A DNA stretch of 64,000 nucleotides from DASUXY01 sp036377675 (GTDB lineage: Bacteria; Bacillota; Bacilli; Bacillales; Amphibacillaceae), in contig DASUXY010000034.1 of the NCBI GenBank assembly GCA_036377675.1, positions 22,092-86,091 on the forward strand, in the 5' to 3' direction. The position numbers and the translations under genes were made by a program. Each line of letters begins with the position of its first letter. The first letter of the stretch is position 1. This document shows, piece by piece, positions 33,398 to 40,677 of this stretch. Under the pieces are notes generated by a model. It did not search any database. It was not told the origin of the DNA and saw nothing but the letters and a program-made list of their open reading frames with translations.

Positions 33398-33790
33398 TTA
33401 CGTAGAAGGCAAAAAACTTAAGATTGCCTCAATAACAGCGGAGAGAATTGGTATCGCCAACACTAAAATAAATATTTTACCCGCTAGTTCAATTTTTGAA
33501 GCAACAGATGAAAGCCCAGCATCTTTCGTAATGTTGGCGGCAAGTTCAGTAATATAAGCAATCCCGATGATTTTTAAGATCGTTTCTATATACATGTTTT
33601 GAATCGATGCCTTTTCACCTAATGTAAGAATCAATTGAAAAATGATGCTAATTTGTTCAATAATGGCTAAAAAAATGACGATTCCTGTAAGCAAGAGGAT
33701 GAAAAATGCAAACGGAGCCGATATTTCTTTTAACACAATGTATATAATCGTTGCAACAATACAAAAGATAACAATTTGTAATATATTCAT
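33398..33790 (-). CDS. spoIIIAD: Stage III sporulation protein AD
   Basis: A 130-residue hydrophobic protein with about four membrane segments; the stretch ETILKIIGIAYITELAANITKDAGLSSVASKIELAGKI is the family hallmark. It is a small export-apparatus component of the SpoIIIA machine, encoded 4 bases after spoIIIAC and 35 bases before spoIIIAE. Confidence 0.95.
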   Translation of the reverse strand: MNILQIVIFCIVATIIYIVLKEISAPFAFFILLLTGIVIFLAIIEQISIIFQLILTLGEKASIQNMYIETILKIIGIAYITELAANITKDAGLSSVASKIELAGKIFILVLAIPILSAVIEAILSFLPST

Positions 33791-33794
33791 GAGC

Positions 33795-34001
33795 TTACCC
33801 TTGGAATAGAAATACGGACTTTATTTGTTGAAATAGATCTGAAAGACTATTCACAACGATGACAAGAACGATAATAAATCCTAATAATGCAGCAAATTGA
33901 GCAATTTCTTCTTTCCCCATCTGTTTAAGGATTGTTTGGATTAATGCGACGATGATTCCAATTCCAGCAATTTGAAATAATACGGTTGCATCTATCAACA
34001 T
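33795..34001 (-). CDS. spoIIIAC: Stage III sporulation protein AC
   Basis: A 68-residue protein with two membrane helices (residues ~5-25 and ~37-60) joined by LKQMGKEEIAQF, as in SpoIIIAC. It resembles FliQ-type export components. A strong GAAGGAGG precedes the ATG. It lies between spoIIIAB and spoIIIAD. Confidence 0.95.
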   Translation of the reverse strand: MLIDATVLFQIAGIGIIVALIQTILKQMGKEEIAQFAALLGFIIVLVIVVNSLSDLFQQIKSVFLFQG

Positions 34002-34019
34002 ATGTTTGCCTCCTTCACC

Positions 34020-34532
34020 CTATATGAGCAATAGAACGATGAATAAACCGGAGAGAAAACCTAAACTTTTGGCCATTTTCCCGTACTTATGATCATCATC
34101 TCTAGCGTCCTGTAATTCTCTTTCTAAATGATTAATCGTTAACTGAATATGTTTTTGTTGTTGTGTGAAATCATGTTGGCCAAGAGTTTTACCAAATTGA
34201 TAAAGAATTTCTCGTTCATTCGGCCCTATATATGATATTTCCATAAATTCATGAACAGCATCTTCCCAAATCTCGATGAGATCCTTATTTTTATCTTTCA
34301 TTTGCTCGGATAGGAAATAAAAGAAAGTCCGTGTAGGCTTTGGAGTTTGCTTAGAAATTGTTAAAAAAGCTTCTTGTAAAGGCAGTTGACTGTAAAGAAT
34401 TTCTGCTTCCAATATTTGCAAGGCATTTTTAAGCTGCCGAATATGTTGTGGCCTTTTTGAAAATTTTCGGCTCCATTCAAATCCCCCCCATGAACATGCA
34501 CCTAAAAAAAGAAGTGCTCCTAACCATTTCAT
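34020..34532 (-). CDS. spoIIIAB: Stage III sporulation protein AB
   Basis: A 170-residue protein with a membrane helix at each end (MKWLGALLFLGACSWGGF and LGFLSGLFIVLLLI) and a helical cytoplasmic middle (QLKNALQILEAEILYSQLPLQEAF). It is related to type II secretion GspF-like proteins by structure in the family. It overlaps the spoIIIAA stop by 4 bases. Confidence 0.94.
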   Translation of the reverse strand: MKWLGALLFLGACSWGGFEWSRKFSKRPQHIRQLKNALQILEAEILYSQLPLQEAFLTISKQTPKPTRTFFYFLSEQMKDKNKDLIEIWEDAVHEFMEISYIGPNEREILYQFGKTLGQHDFTQQQKHIQLTINHLERELQDARDDDHKYGKMAKSLGFLSGLFIVLLLI

Positions 34533-35458
34533 CTGCTATAAATCCTTTCTTTAGAAAATATATTCACTTCAGACTCATCATAGACTTTTATAACTTTTCC
34601 AGGGGTTTTTTCATGTTTACCTAGCAAGATGATGCGTTCAAAGATTTTTTGTTGAAAAAGTGGTCGTAAAGATGGTCTCTGTTTCAATTCACGTAAAGAT
34701 TGGCCGTGAACCGTACAAACGACAGTAACACCTGCATGAATGGCTTCCAACAATGCTTCAACATCTAAAGTACTACCAATTTCATCGACAACAAGTATTT
34801 CCGGCGACATCGAACGGATCATCATCATCATTCCTTCTGCTTTCGGACAAGCGTCGAGCACATCTGTCCGTCTCCCTAAATCATGTTGTGGAATACCTTT
34901 AATAGAAGCTGCAATTTCTGACCGTTCATCGATCAATCCGACTTTTTTAGGGGCTATATTTCTCCATCCTGATGAGATGAGACGAACGAGATCGCGAATT
35001 AAAGTTGTTTTTCCTGTTTGAGGTGGTCCGGCAATTAAAGTATTTACATAGTAGTTTGTGCACATATACGGTAAAACCGAACGAGCTGCATCGATTTTCT
35101 CTTTCGCAATCCGAATGTTTAAGAAAGTTATGTGATGAAGAGCTTTTACAGTGCCACGTATCGTATTTACTTTACCGGCTAAGCCAACCCGATGCCCACC
35201 TTCGATTGTTATATAACCTTCTCGCAACTCGTCCTCCAAACGATACAAAGAAAATTCACTCAATCGATTCAGCATAAATGCACCATGTTGGCGATTCGGT
35301 TTCATCTGTTCTAGCCATTCAACATGTTCATCAAATACGAACTCAACAGGCTGAAAGAGTCGAATTCTTATTTCTTGTAAAACATCCCATCTGTTAGCTA
35401 CTCTTGTAGCAATTCGTTTGCGTAGATCATTTGGGAATAATCGAAGGATCTCTTCCAT
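34529..35458 (-). CDS. spoIIIAA: Stage III sporulation protein AA (secretion-type ATPase)
   Basis: A 309-residue cytoplasmic ATPase related to the type II/IV secretion ATPases. Walker A AGPPQTGKTTLIRDLVRL, the region GLIDERSEIAAS, and Walker B MSPEILVVDEIG are visible. It is thought to power the SpoIIIA channel in the mother cell. It is the first gene of the eight-gene operon, 36 bases downstream of a perfect sigma-E promoter. In B. subtilis yqhV lies between efp and spoIIIAA; it is absent here. Confidence 0.96.
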   Translation of the reverse strand: MEEILRLFPNDLRKRIATRVANRWDVLQEIRIRLFQPVEFVFDEHVEWLEQMKPNRQHGAFMLNRLSEFSLYRLEDELREGYITIEGGHRVGLAGKVNTIRGTVKALHHITFLNIRIAKEKIDAARSVLPYMCTNYYVNTLIAGPPQTGKTTLIRDLVRLISSGWRNIAPKKVGLIDERSEIAASIKGIPQHDLGRRTDVLDACPKAEGMMMMIRSMSPEILVVDEIGSTLDVEALLEAIHAGVTVVCTVHGQSLRELKQRPSLRPLFQQKIFERIILLGKHEKTPGKVIKVYDESEVNIFSKERIYSR

Positions 35459-35493
35459 AGCATGTCCCCACTTTTTGTATTAGCTTTATAGTC

Positions 35494-35520
35494 AATCTAT
35501 GGTGAAAGACTCTATTTTAT
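35494..35520 (-). promoter_or_regulatory. Sigma-E promoter of the spoIIIA operon
   Basis: Minus-strand ATA (35520-35518), a 16-base spacer and CATAGATT (35501-35494) fit the sigma-E pattern ATA-N16/18-CATANNNT. The operon is sigma-E-controlled in B. subtilis. Confidence 0.7.
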
Positions 35521-35527
35521 GACAAAC

Positions 35528-35557
35528 AAAAAAACAGTCCGGCGATTAGACTGTTTT
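35528..35557 (-). terminator. Terminator of efp
   Basis: A 9-bp stem (35549-35557 and 35531-35539) with a 9-base loop; the minus strand continues with a T-run. It closes the aroQ-pepP-efp transcript and insulates spoIIIA. Confidence 0.88.
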
Positions 35558-35587
35558 TGATGATCACATATTTGTTTGCAATGAAAG

Positions 35588-36145
35588 CTATGCCCTAGAA
35601 ATATATTTTCCGTTAGACGTATTAATAACTAATGTTTCTCCATTATCGATAAATAAAGGAACTTGGACGACGAGACCGGTTTCCAACGTAGCTGATTTGG
35701 AACCACCACTTACGGTATCTCCTTTAATACCAGGTTCAGTTTCTACGACTTTTAACTCAACATTTTTTGGTAAGTCGATGCCAATAATGTCGCCTTCATA
35801 AAAGATAACCGATACTTCCATATTTTCTTTAATAAATTGGAGTTCATGCTCAATTTGACTCGTCTGCAATTCAATTTGCTCGTATGTGCTTGTATCCATA
35901 AATGCATGTGTGTCTCCTGAAGCATACAAATATTGCATATCTTTATGCTCTACGTGAGCTTGGGCCACTTTTTCACCTGCACGAAACGTTTTTTCTTGTA
36001 TGTTTCCGTTCCGTAAATTACGTAATTTTGAACGGACAAAGGCAGATCCTCTTCCTGTCTTTACATGTTGAAATTCGATCACTTGCCACGGCTCCTCATT
36101 GACGACAATCGTCAATCCTGTTTTAAAATTATTTACTGATAGCAT
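35588..36145 (-). CDS. efp: Elongation factor P (Arg32 variant)
   Basis: A 185-residue three-domain EF-P, which rescues ribosomes stalled at polyproline. The conserved C-terminal signature VETEPGIKGDTVSGGSKSATLETGLVVQVPLFI is intact. In the domain I loop, where B. subtilis has KPGKG with the 5-aminopentanol-modified Lys32, this protein reads KTGRG: Pro30 is Thr and Lys32 is Arg. The longest frame adds 26 codons; ATG at 36145 (MLSVNNFKTGLTIV) has TGAGGAGG upstream and is the family start. It is 34 bases after the X-Pro peptidase gene. Confidence 0.96.
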   Translation of the reverse strand: MLSVNNFKTGLTIVVNEEPWQVIEFQHVKTGRGSAFVRSKLRNLRNGNIQEKTFRAGEKVAQAHVEHKDMQYLYASGDTHAFMDTSTYEQIELQTSQIEHELQFIKENMEVSVIFYEGDIIGIDLPKNVELKVVETEPGIKGDTVSGGSKSATLETGLVVQVPLFIDNGETLVINTSNGKYISRA

Positions 36146-36179
36146 ATTTTTTTCCTCCTCAAACACTTTGCACTTCTTC

Positions 36180-37241
36180 TTATAATTGAATAAATTTTTT
36201 CGTCGCCCATGTGAGGCGTTCATTTCCAGATGAAGTGATTACGATATCATCTTCAATCCGGCAACCTCCAACATTTGGAACGTAAATTCCTGGTTCTACG
36301 GTCACAACCATTCCTCGCTCTAATTGTGTTTTTGTTCGTAATGAAAGACTTGGTGCTTCATGCACTTCCATTCCTAAACCGTGCCCCGTTGAGTGCCCAA
36401 AATATTTTCCGTAACCTTGTTCTTCTATATAATCTCTTGTTAAAGCATCAGCTTCTTTTCCAGTCATCCCAGGCTTAATCCCGTCCACGCCCCGTTTTTG
36501 TGCTTCGAGAACAATATCATAAATACGTCGTAATTGCTCACTAACTTCTCCAACTGCAAGCGTACGCGTAATGTCGGAGCAATATCCATTATATAAAGCT
36601 CCGTAATCAAGAGTTACAAGTTCTCCTGACTGAATTTCTTTTTCAGAGGCTACTCCGTGAGGCAAAGCCGAACGAAAACCGGAAGCTACGATAATATCAA
36701 AGCTAGATGACGTTGCACCTTGTTTCCGCATGAAAAACTCGAGTTCGTTCGCAATATCAACTTCCCTGACGCCAGGCTTAATAAATCCTTGTATATGTTC
36801 ATACGCTTGATCAGCAATTGCTGCTGCCTTTTTTAAATATTCAAGTTCAACTGGGTTTTTTATTAAACGAATGTTTTCTACGAGTTCCGAAACTGGAATG
36901 AGTTCGACTCCGAATGTTTTTTTATAAAGATCATATTGAGCGTATGTCATATGATCTTGTTCAAACCCTAACCGTTTTACATTTAATTCTTTTAGTTGAT
37001 GATTTATTTCCAGTTCGATGGACTGTTTATATTCAACTACTTTAAAATGTTTAACTTGTTCAGTCGCTTGGTCCGTATATCGAAAATCTGTAATAAATCG
37101 CGCATCAGTCTGACTGATCAAGGCAACTCCTGCTGTCCCTGTAAAACCCGTCATATATCTTCGGTTAATCGGATTTGTTAATAACAGAGCGTCCAAATCA
37201 TGTGTAATGAGTGCTTTTCTTAACTTATTTAGTTTTTCCAT
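36180..37241 (-). CDS. yqhT: M24 family X-Pro aminopeptidase/dipeptidase (YqhT)
   Basis: A 353-residue protein with an N-terminal creatinase-like domain (residues 1-130) and a C-terminal pita-bread metallopeptidase domain. The dinuclear metal ligands are visible in TLDYGALYNGYCSDITRT (two Asp), STGHGLGMEVHEAP (His), TVEPGIYVPNVGGCRIEDD (two Glu). It cleaves N-terminal X-Pro bonds. It is co-directional with aroQ and efp; neighbouring efp also relates to proline-rich sequences, though that pairing is only a correlation. Confidence 0.93.
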   Translation of the reverse strand: MEKLNKLRKALITHDLDALLLTNPINRRYMTGFTGTAGVALISQTDARFITDFRYTDQATEQVKHFKVVEYKQSIELEINHQLKELNVKRLGFEQDHMTYAQYDLYKKTFGVELIPVSELVENIRLIKNPVELEYLKKAAAIADQAYEHIQGFIKPGVREVDIANELEFFMRKQGATSSSFDIIVASGFRSALPHGVASEKEIQSGELVTLDYGALYNGYCSDITRTLAVGEVSEQLRRIYDIVLEAQKRGVDGIKPGMTGKEADALTRDYIEEQGYGKYFGHSTGHGLGMEVHEAPSLSLRTKTQLERGMVVTVEPGIYVPNVGGCRIEDDIVITSSGNERLTWATKKFIQL

Positions 37242-37295
37242 CCTCTCATCCTTTCTACTTTTTTATGATAAAGTACGTAGCGATCCTTCATTTAT

Positions 37296-37742
37296 TCATT
37301 CACTAGCTAGCTTATGAAGCGGTAGGAATGCTAATGCTGCTAATCGATATCCTTTTACCCCAAAGCCGATAATCTGTCCATCGCAGACCGGTGCCAGCAT
37401 AGACTGATGTCGGAAGGAATCCCGACTTTGTATATTTGATATATGTACTTCTACAACCGGAGTATCAATTGCCTGAATGGCATCACGAAGTGCAATACTC
37501 GTATGCGTATAAGCAGCAGGGTTGAAAATAATACCTCTATATTTTTTATTCGCATTATGGATATAATCAACAAGTTCTCCTTCATGGTTTGACTGGAAAC
37601 AATCCAATTCAAAACCAAACTGTTGAACGAAGTCTGTTAAATCACGCTCGATATCATTTAACGTCGTTACTCCGTATATATCTCTTTCACGTTGACCTAA
37701 CAAATTTAAGTTGGGCCCATTCAATAATAACAATCGGTTCAT
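37296..37742 (-). CDS. aroQ: Type II 3-dehydroquinate dehydratase
   Basis: A 148-residue enzyme of the shikimate pathway. GPNLNLLGQRERDIYG has the catalytic loop with Arg and Tyr, followed by NPAAYTHTSIALRDAI and VEVHISNIQSRDSFRHQS. ATG at 37742 (MNRLLLLNGPN) has AGAGGTG upstream, against a longer frame with 20 more codons that does not match the family. It has type II length (~145-150). It precedes yqhT, as in B. subtilis (yqhS-yqhT-efp). Confidence 0.95.
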   Translation of the reverse strand: MNRLLLLNGPNLNLLGQRERDIYGVTTLNDIERDLTDFVQQFGFELDCFQSNHEGELVDYIHNANKKYRGIIFNPAAYTHTSIALRDAIQAIDTPVVEVHISNIQSRDSFRHQSMLAPVCDGQIIGFGVKGYRLAALAFLPLHKLASE

Positions 37743-37851
37743 CGTCCAAAACACCTCTTTTTTGCGTATATATAAGGGATGATTCAAGTTTATCATAAAC
37801 AAAACGATTTGAATAATGTTTGTGATGAACCGGGGCTGTCAAATTCATGCA

Positions 37852-38370
37852 CTATAACTGGCTAGATTTCATTTTCTTTAGCGATGTATCATAATAGTCA
37901 TAGGAGATCGAATATCCGATAAAAGTGCCATATAAAGCGTAGACACAAATCGTTGAGATAATTGTGTTATAATGTAAATCATCGAGCTTCGGTACGTTGA
38001 CAAAGATGGATTGAAATACATAAAAGACAAGGAACCATAATAATAAACCATAAAGAAGACCAATTGAGATAATATTCATTTTTTTAAACAACATAAAATA
38101 AATAAGGGCTACTAAAACAGAGAGAAAACCGACTAAAATAATTGACAGAACATCACCTGGCCAACGATTGATCCATTCTGCTTGTATCCATGGCCGTAGC
38201 ATAAAGGCCCTCACAGAAACTTCCGATAAATTAAAATAATACATAAATGTCGCTATTGAACTCCAGATTATCCCACCAATAAATCCTGTTACGAGCGACC
38301 GACCAAGTACCTCTGTGATTTCACTTTCTTTTAGTTCCTGAACATCGTGTTTCACTTTCTTCGTCTTCAT
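37852..38370 (-). CDS. yqhR: YqhR-like membrane protein
   Basis: A 172-residue protein with about four membrane helices (residues ~27-47, 75-93, 98-116, 140-160) and a charged N-terminus (MKTKKVKHDVQELKESEITEVLGRSL). Position upstream of aroQ and topology agree with YqhR, which has no known function. GAGGTGATTG precedes the ATG. yqhQ, which lies between yqhR and yqhP in B. subtilis, is missing. Confidence 0.75.
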   Translation of the reverse strand: MKTKKVKHDVQELKESEITEVLGRSLVTGFIGGIIWSSIATFMYYFNLSEVSVRAFMLRPWIQAEWINRWPGDVLSIILVGFLSVLVALIYFMLFKKMNIISIGLLYGLLLWFLVFYVFQSIFVNVPKLDDLHYNTIISTICVYALYGTFIGYSISYDYYDTSLKKMKSSQL

Positions 38371-38706
38371 GATTCAATCACCTCAAGGGGTAGTATTCCC
38401 AAGAACATATAAATGAATCAAAAAAACAATGACTTTATCGAGGGTATACGAGTTTCTCTACTAGTTTTTAAAGAACTTATCTAGTAGAATAAGGATAAAG
38501 TCCCCTTTGTCTGTCAAGGTGATCCACAATATAAAATAAAGTTGTTTACCGCTTGAATAATTTACGAGCAATGGGTAACCCTATACGTAAACAGAGATTA
38601 TTTTCTATAAAGAAGTATCCACCTCATCATACTTGATAATAGCTTCTGTTGAACAATTGTCGGAACAACTCATATCCACAGAAGATTTGAGAAGGGAGGT
38701 AAATGT
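38371..38706. other. Divergent intergenic region yqhR / yqhP
   Basis: About 335 bases without a gene. It contains an 8-base inverted repeat (TCTACTAG...CTAGTAGA around 38457-38488). I see no clear consensus promoter, riboswitch or decayed yqhQ coding sequence. Confidence 0.5.
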
Positions 38707-39075
38707 ATGGCTCGCAAAACATTACCCATACTGATTTATGGAATCATCGGTCTAGCAATCGTCGGAATTTTTTCCGAACTGTTTACAAATACGGTAAACT
38801 TCTTGACGAGTGTATTTATTATGATTGGGATCGGTGTTGCCATATTTGGAGCTTTTTACGTAATCTTTCTAAGAAACAAAAACCCATCGGAAATGAAGAA
38901 ATATCGACAGGCGGTCAAACAATCAAAAAGGAAATATAAACAAACATTTAAGCCGGCATCGATAACAACGAAATTCCAAACCACGCAAAAGAGGAAAAAG
39001 CTAAGAAGACGTCCCCATCACTTGCGAGTGATTGAAGGTAACAAATCTAAACGAAAAAAACGAGCATCAAATTAA
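38707..39075 (+). CDS. yqhP: SA1362-family protein YqhP
   Basis: A 122-residue protein with two N-terminal membrane helices (residues ~6-24 and ~33-54) and a very basic C-terminal tail rich in Lys/Arg (KQSKRKYKQTF... KRKKLRRRPHHLRVIEGNKSKRKKRA). This matches the SA1362/YqhP family in size and layout. Function is unknown; the tail could contact nucleic acid or membrane lipid head groups. AGGGAGGT precedes the ATG. It is convergent with the patatin gene. Confidence 0.78.
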   Translation: MARKTLPILIYGIIGLAIVGIFSELFTNTVNFLTSVFIMIGIGVAIFGAFYVIFLRNKNPSEMKKYRQAVKQSKRKYKQTFKPASITTKFQTTQKRKKLRRRPHHLRVIEGNKSKRKKRASN

Positions 39076-39116
39076 CACGTTTTTAGCCCCGCTTTTTAAA
39101 AAAATTCATTACTTAT

Positions 39117-40007
39117 TCATCTTGGCCAATGATTTAAAAACGCTTTAGCTCGTTGCTTACCAATCTTCATTAAATTCTTTTTCATCTCTTCACTCAAATG
39201 AAAGTCAGTAGCATCAATATGATCCACAGGTATAAAAATAATATTGTTTTTCTTGGATTCAGAAATATATCTTGCATCATGCGCTTGTTTCATCGTTAAA
39301 AAAAGAGCATGAAGCATATCCAAAGAGTTCTTAATTTTATGAGGCCGGCTCTTTTCAGTAGATTCACTTAACTTAACCCCTAACACAGGACGCCGGCTTT
39401 TTTCATCTTCTTTTTTAAAAATCCAAAGTGGAAAGTTACTTAATAGACCCCCATCGACAATTAAACTCTTTTCCTTCGTCTTTCCCAATAATTTTTTGGG
39501 CATAAAAAAATACGGAAATCCGGAACTCATTCTTACAGCTTTCGCTACGGGAAAGTATTTTGGATTAAGATTATAAAGTCGTTGTAAGTCGTCCGGGATA
39601 ACGACTAGTTTCCCCAATGTTAAATCACTAACAACTACTTTTAAATAGCCATCACGTAAATCACTGAATGTATAGATATTTCTTTTAGCTAATTGATCGT
39701 AAAGCCAATCTTCAAATTGATTTCCTTTATATAACCCCATTTGCAAGTATAAAAACAACCATTTACTTGCTGGTATATACTTCGTAAGTCGAGGTGGATC
39801 TAAAAACTTTTTTAAATCCAAATGTTGAACAAGTTGTTTCATTTCTTTTATCGGATAACCGGCAGCGAGAAATGCTGCAATAATGGACCCAGCAGATGTA
39901 CCTGCTACCCTTTCGAAGACGAGTTTCCGTTCGTAAATACTTTCCAAAGCACCTATGAAAGCATATGCCTTTACGCCTCCACCCGAAAATACACCATCTA
40001 TTTTCAT
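39117..40007 (-). CDS. yqhO: Patatin-like phospholipase (YqhO)
   Basis: A 296-residue patatin-fold lipid acyl hydrolase. The oxyanion-hole glycines GVFSGGGVKAYAFIGAL, the nucleophile Ser38 in AGTSAGS and the dyad Asp in IVDGGLLSNFP are all present, so the enzyme should be active. There is no signal peptide. The gene sits between yqhP and mntR, the B. subtilis order. The substrate is unknown; membrane phospholipid turnover is the usual inference. Confidence 0.9.
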   Translation of the reverse strand: MKIDGVFSGGGVKAYAFIGALESIYERKLVFERVAGTSAGSIIAAFLAAGYPIKEMKQLVQHLDLKKFLDPPRLTKYIPASKWLFLYLQMGLYKGNQFEDWLYDQLAKRNIYTFSDLRDGYLKVVVSDLTLGKLVVIPDDLQRLYNLNPKYFPVAKAVRMSSGFPYFFMPKKLLGKTKEKSLIVDGGLLSNFPLWIFKKEDEKSRRPVLGVKLSESTEKSRPHKIKNSLDMLHALFLTMKQAHDARYISESKKNNIIFIPVDHIDATDFHLSEEMKKNLMKIGKQRAKAFLNHWPR

Positions 40008-40116
40008 ACGTTCTCCTCCTACACGCCTTTTTATATTTTTAAGCGTAGGAATAGAAATTAGAACTCATTCTAGAAAGTGCTTTGATCAGCGAACGTAATC
40101 AGAAAGCTTCGATACT

Positions 40117-40536
40117 TTATTTTGAATGACGCTTTTGGATGTCTCTTAAATCATCAATCCGCTGTTGATCAGCTTTGAAATAGGAAACGAGGTCAACAAT
40201 CCGGTCGATTGAATTCCAACTTAAATGGTGTTCAATCCCTTCAACATCGTCATAAATATTTTCATCTTCTACGCCGATAATTTCTAAAAACTGCTCAAGT
40301 AATTCGTGACGGAAGGCTAATTTTTTACCGACTTCCTTGCCCTTATCCGTCAAGACGAAACCACGGTATTTTTCATAGTTCAGAAAATTATCCTTATCTA
40401 GTTTTTGAACCATTTTGGTTACCGAAGACGGGTGAACCTCTAAATCTTCCGCAAGGTCTGATACACGGGCATATCCCTTGGATTCGATTAAAAGATAAAT
40501 TTTTTCTATATAATCTTCCATACTAGGTGTTGGCAT
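40117..40536 (-). CDS. mntR: Manganese-responsive repressor MntR
   Basis: A 139-residue DtxR-family regulator. The winged helix (ARVSDLAEDLEVHPSSVTKMVQKLDKDNFLNYEKYRG) is followed by the dimerisation helices. All six Mn(II) ligands known from B. subtilis MntR are conserved at the same positions: Asp8, Glu11, His77, Glu99, Glu102, His103. The longest frame has 39 spurious upstream codons; ATG at 40536 (MPTPSMEDYIEKIY) has GGGGAGA upstream. It represses Mn uptake genes when manganese is sufficient. Confidence 0.97.
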   Translation of the reverse strand: MPTPSMEDYIEKIYLLIESKGYARVSDLAEDLEVHPSSVTKMVQKLDKDNFLNYEKYRGFVLTDKGKEVGKKLAFRHELLEQFLEIIGVEDENIYDDVEGIEHHLSWNSIDRIVDLVSYFKADQQRIDDLRDIQKRHSK

Positions 40537-40632
40537 CGATTCTCCCCATTTCACAAAAATTTTTAGTTCGGGCAAAAGTGTTTCTACTATGAGGATACCG
40601 TATAATGCGCTGTTATACAAGGGGTTGTCATA

Positions 40633-40671
40633 ATAAAAAAGAAGAACCGACACCGTTGATCAGTTCTTCTT
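40633..40671 (-). terminator. Terminator of the ribonucleotide reductase gene
   Basis: Arms 40663-40671 and 40639-40647 (AAGAAGAAC type) with a 15-base loop that pairs partly; the minus strand continues with a T-run. It lies directly after the reductase stop. Confidence 0.88.
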
Positions 40672-40677
40672 GAATCT

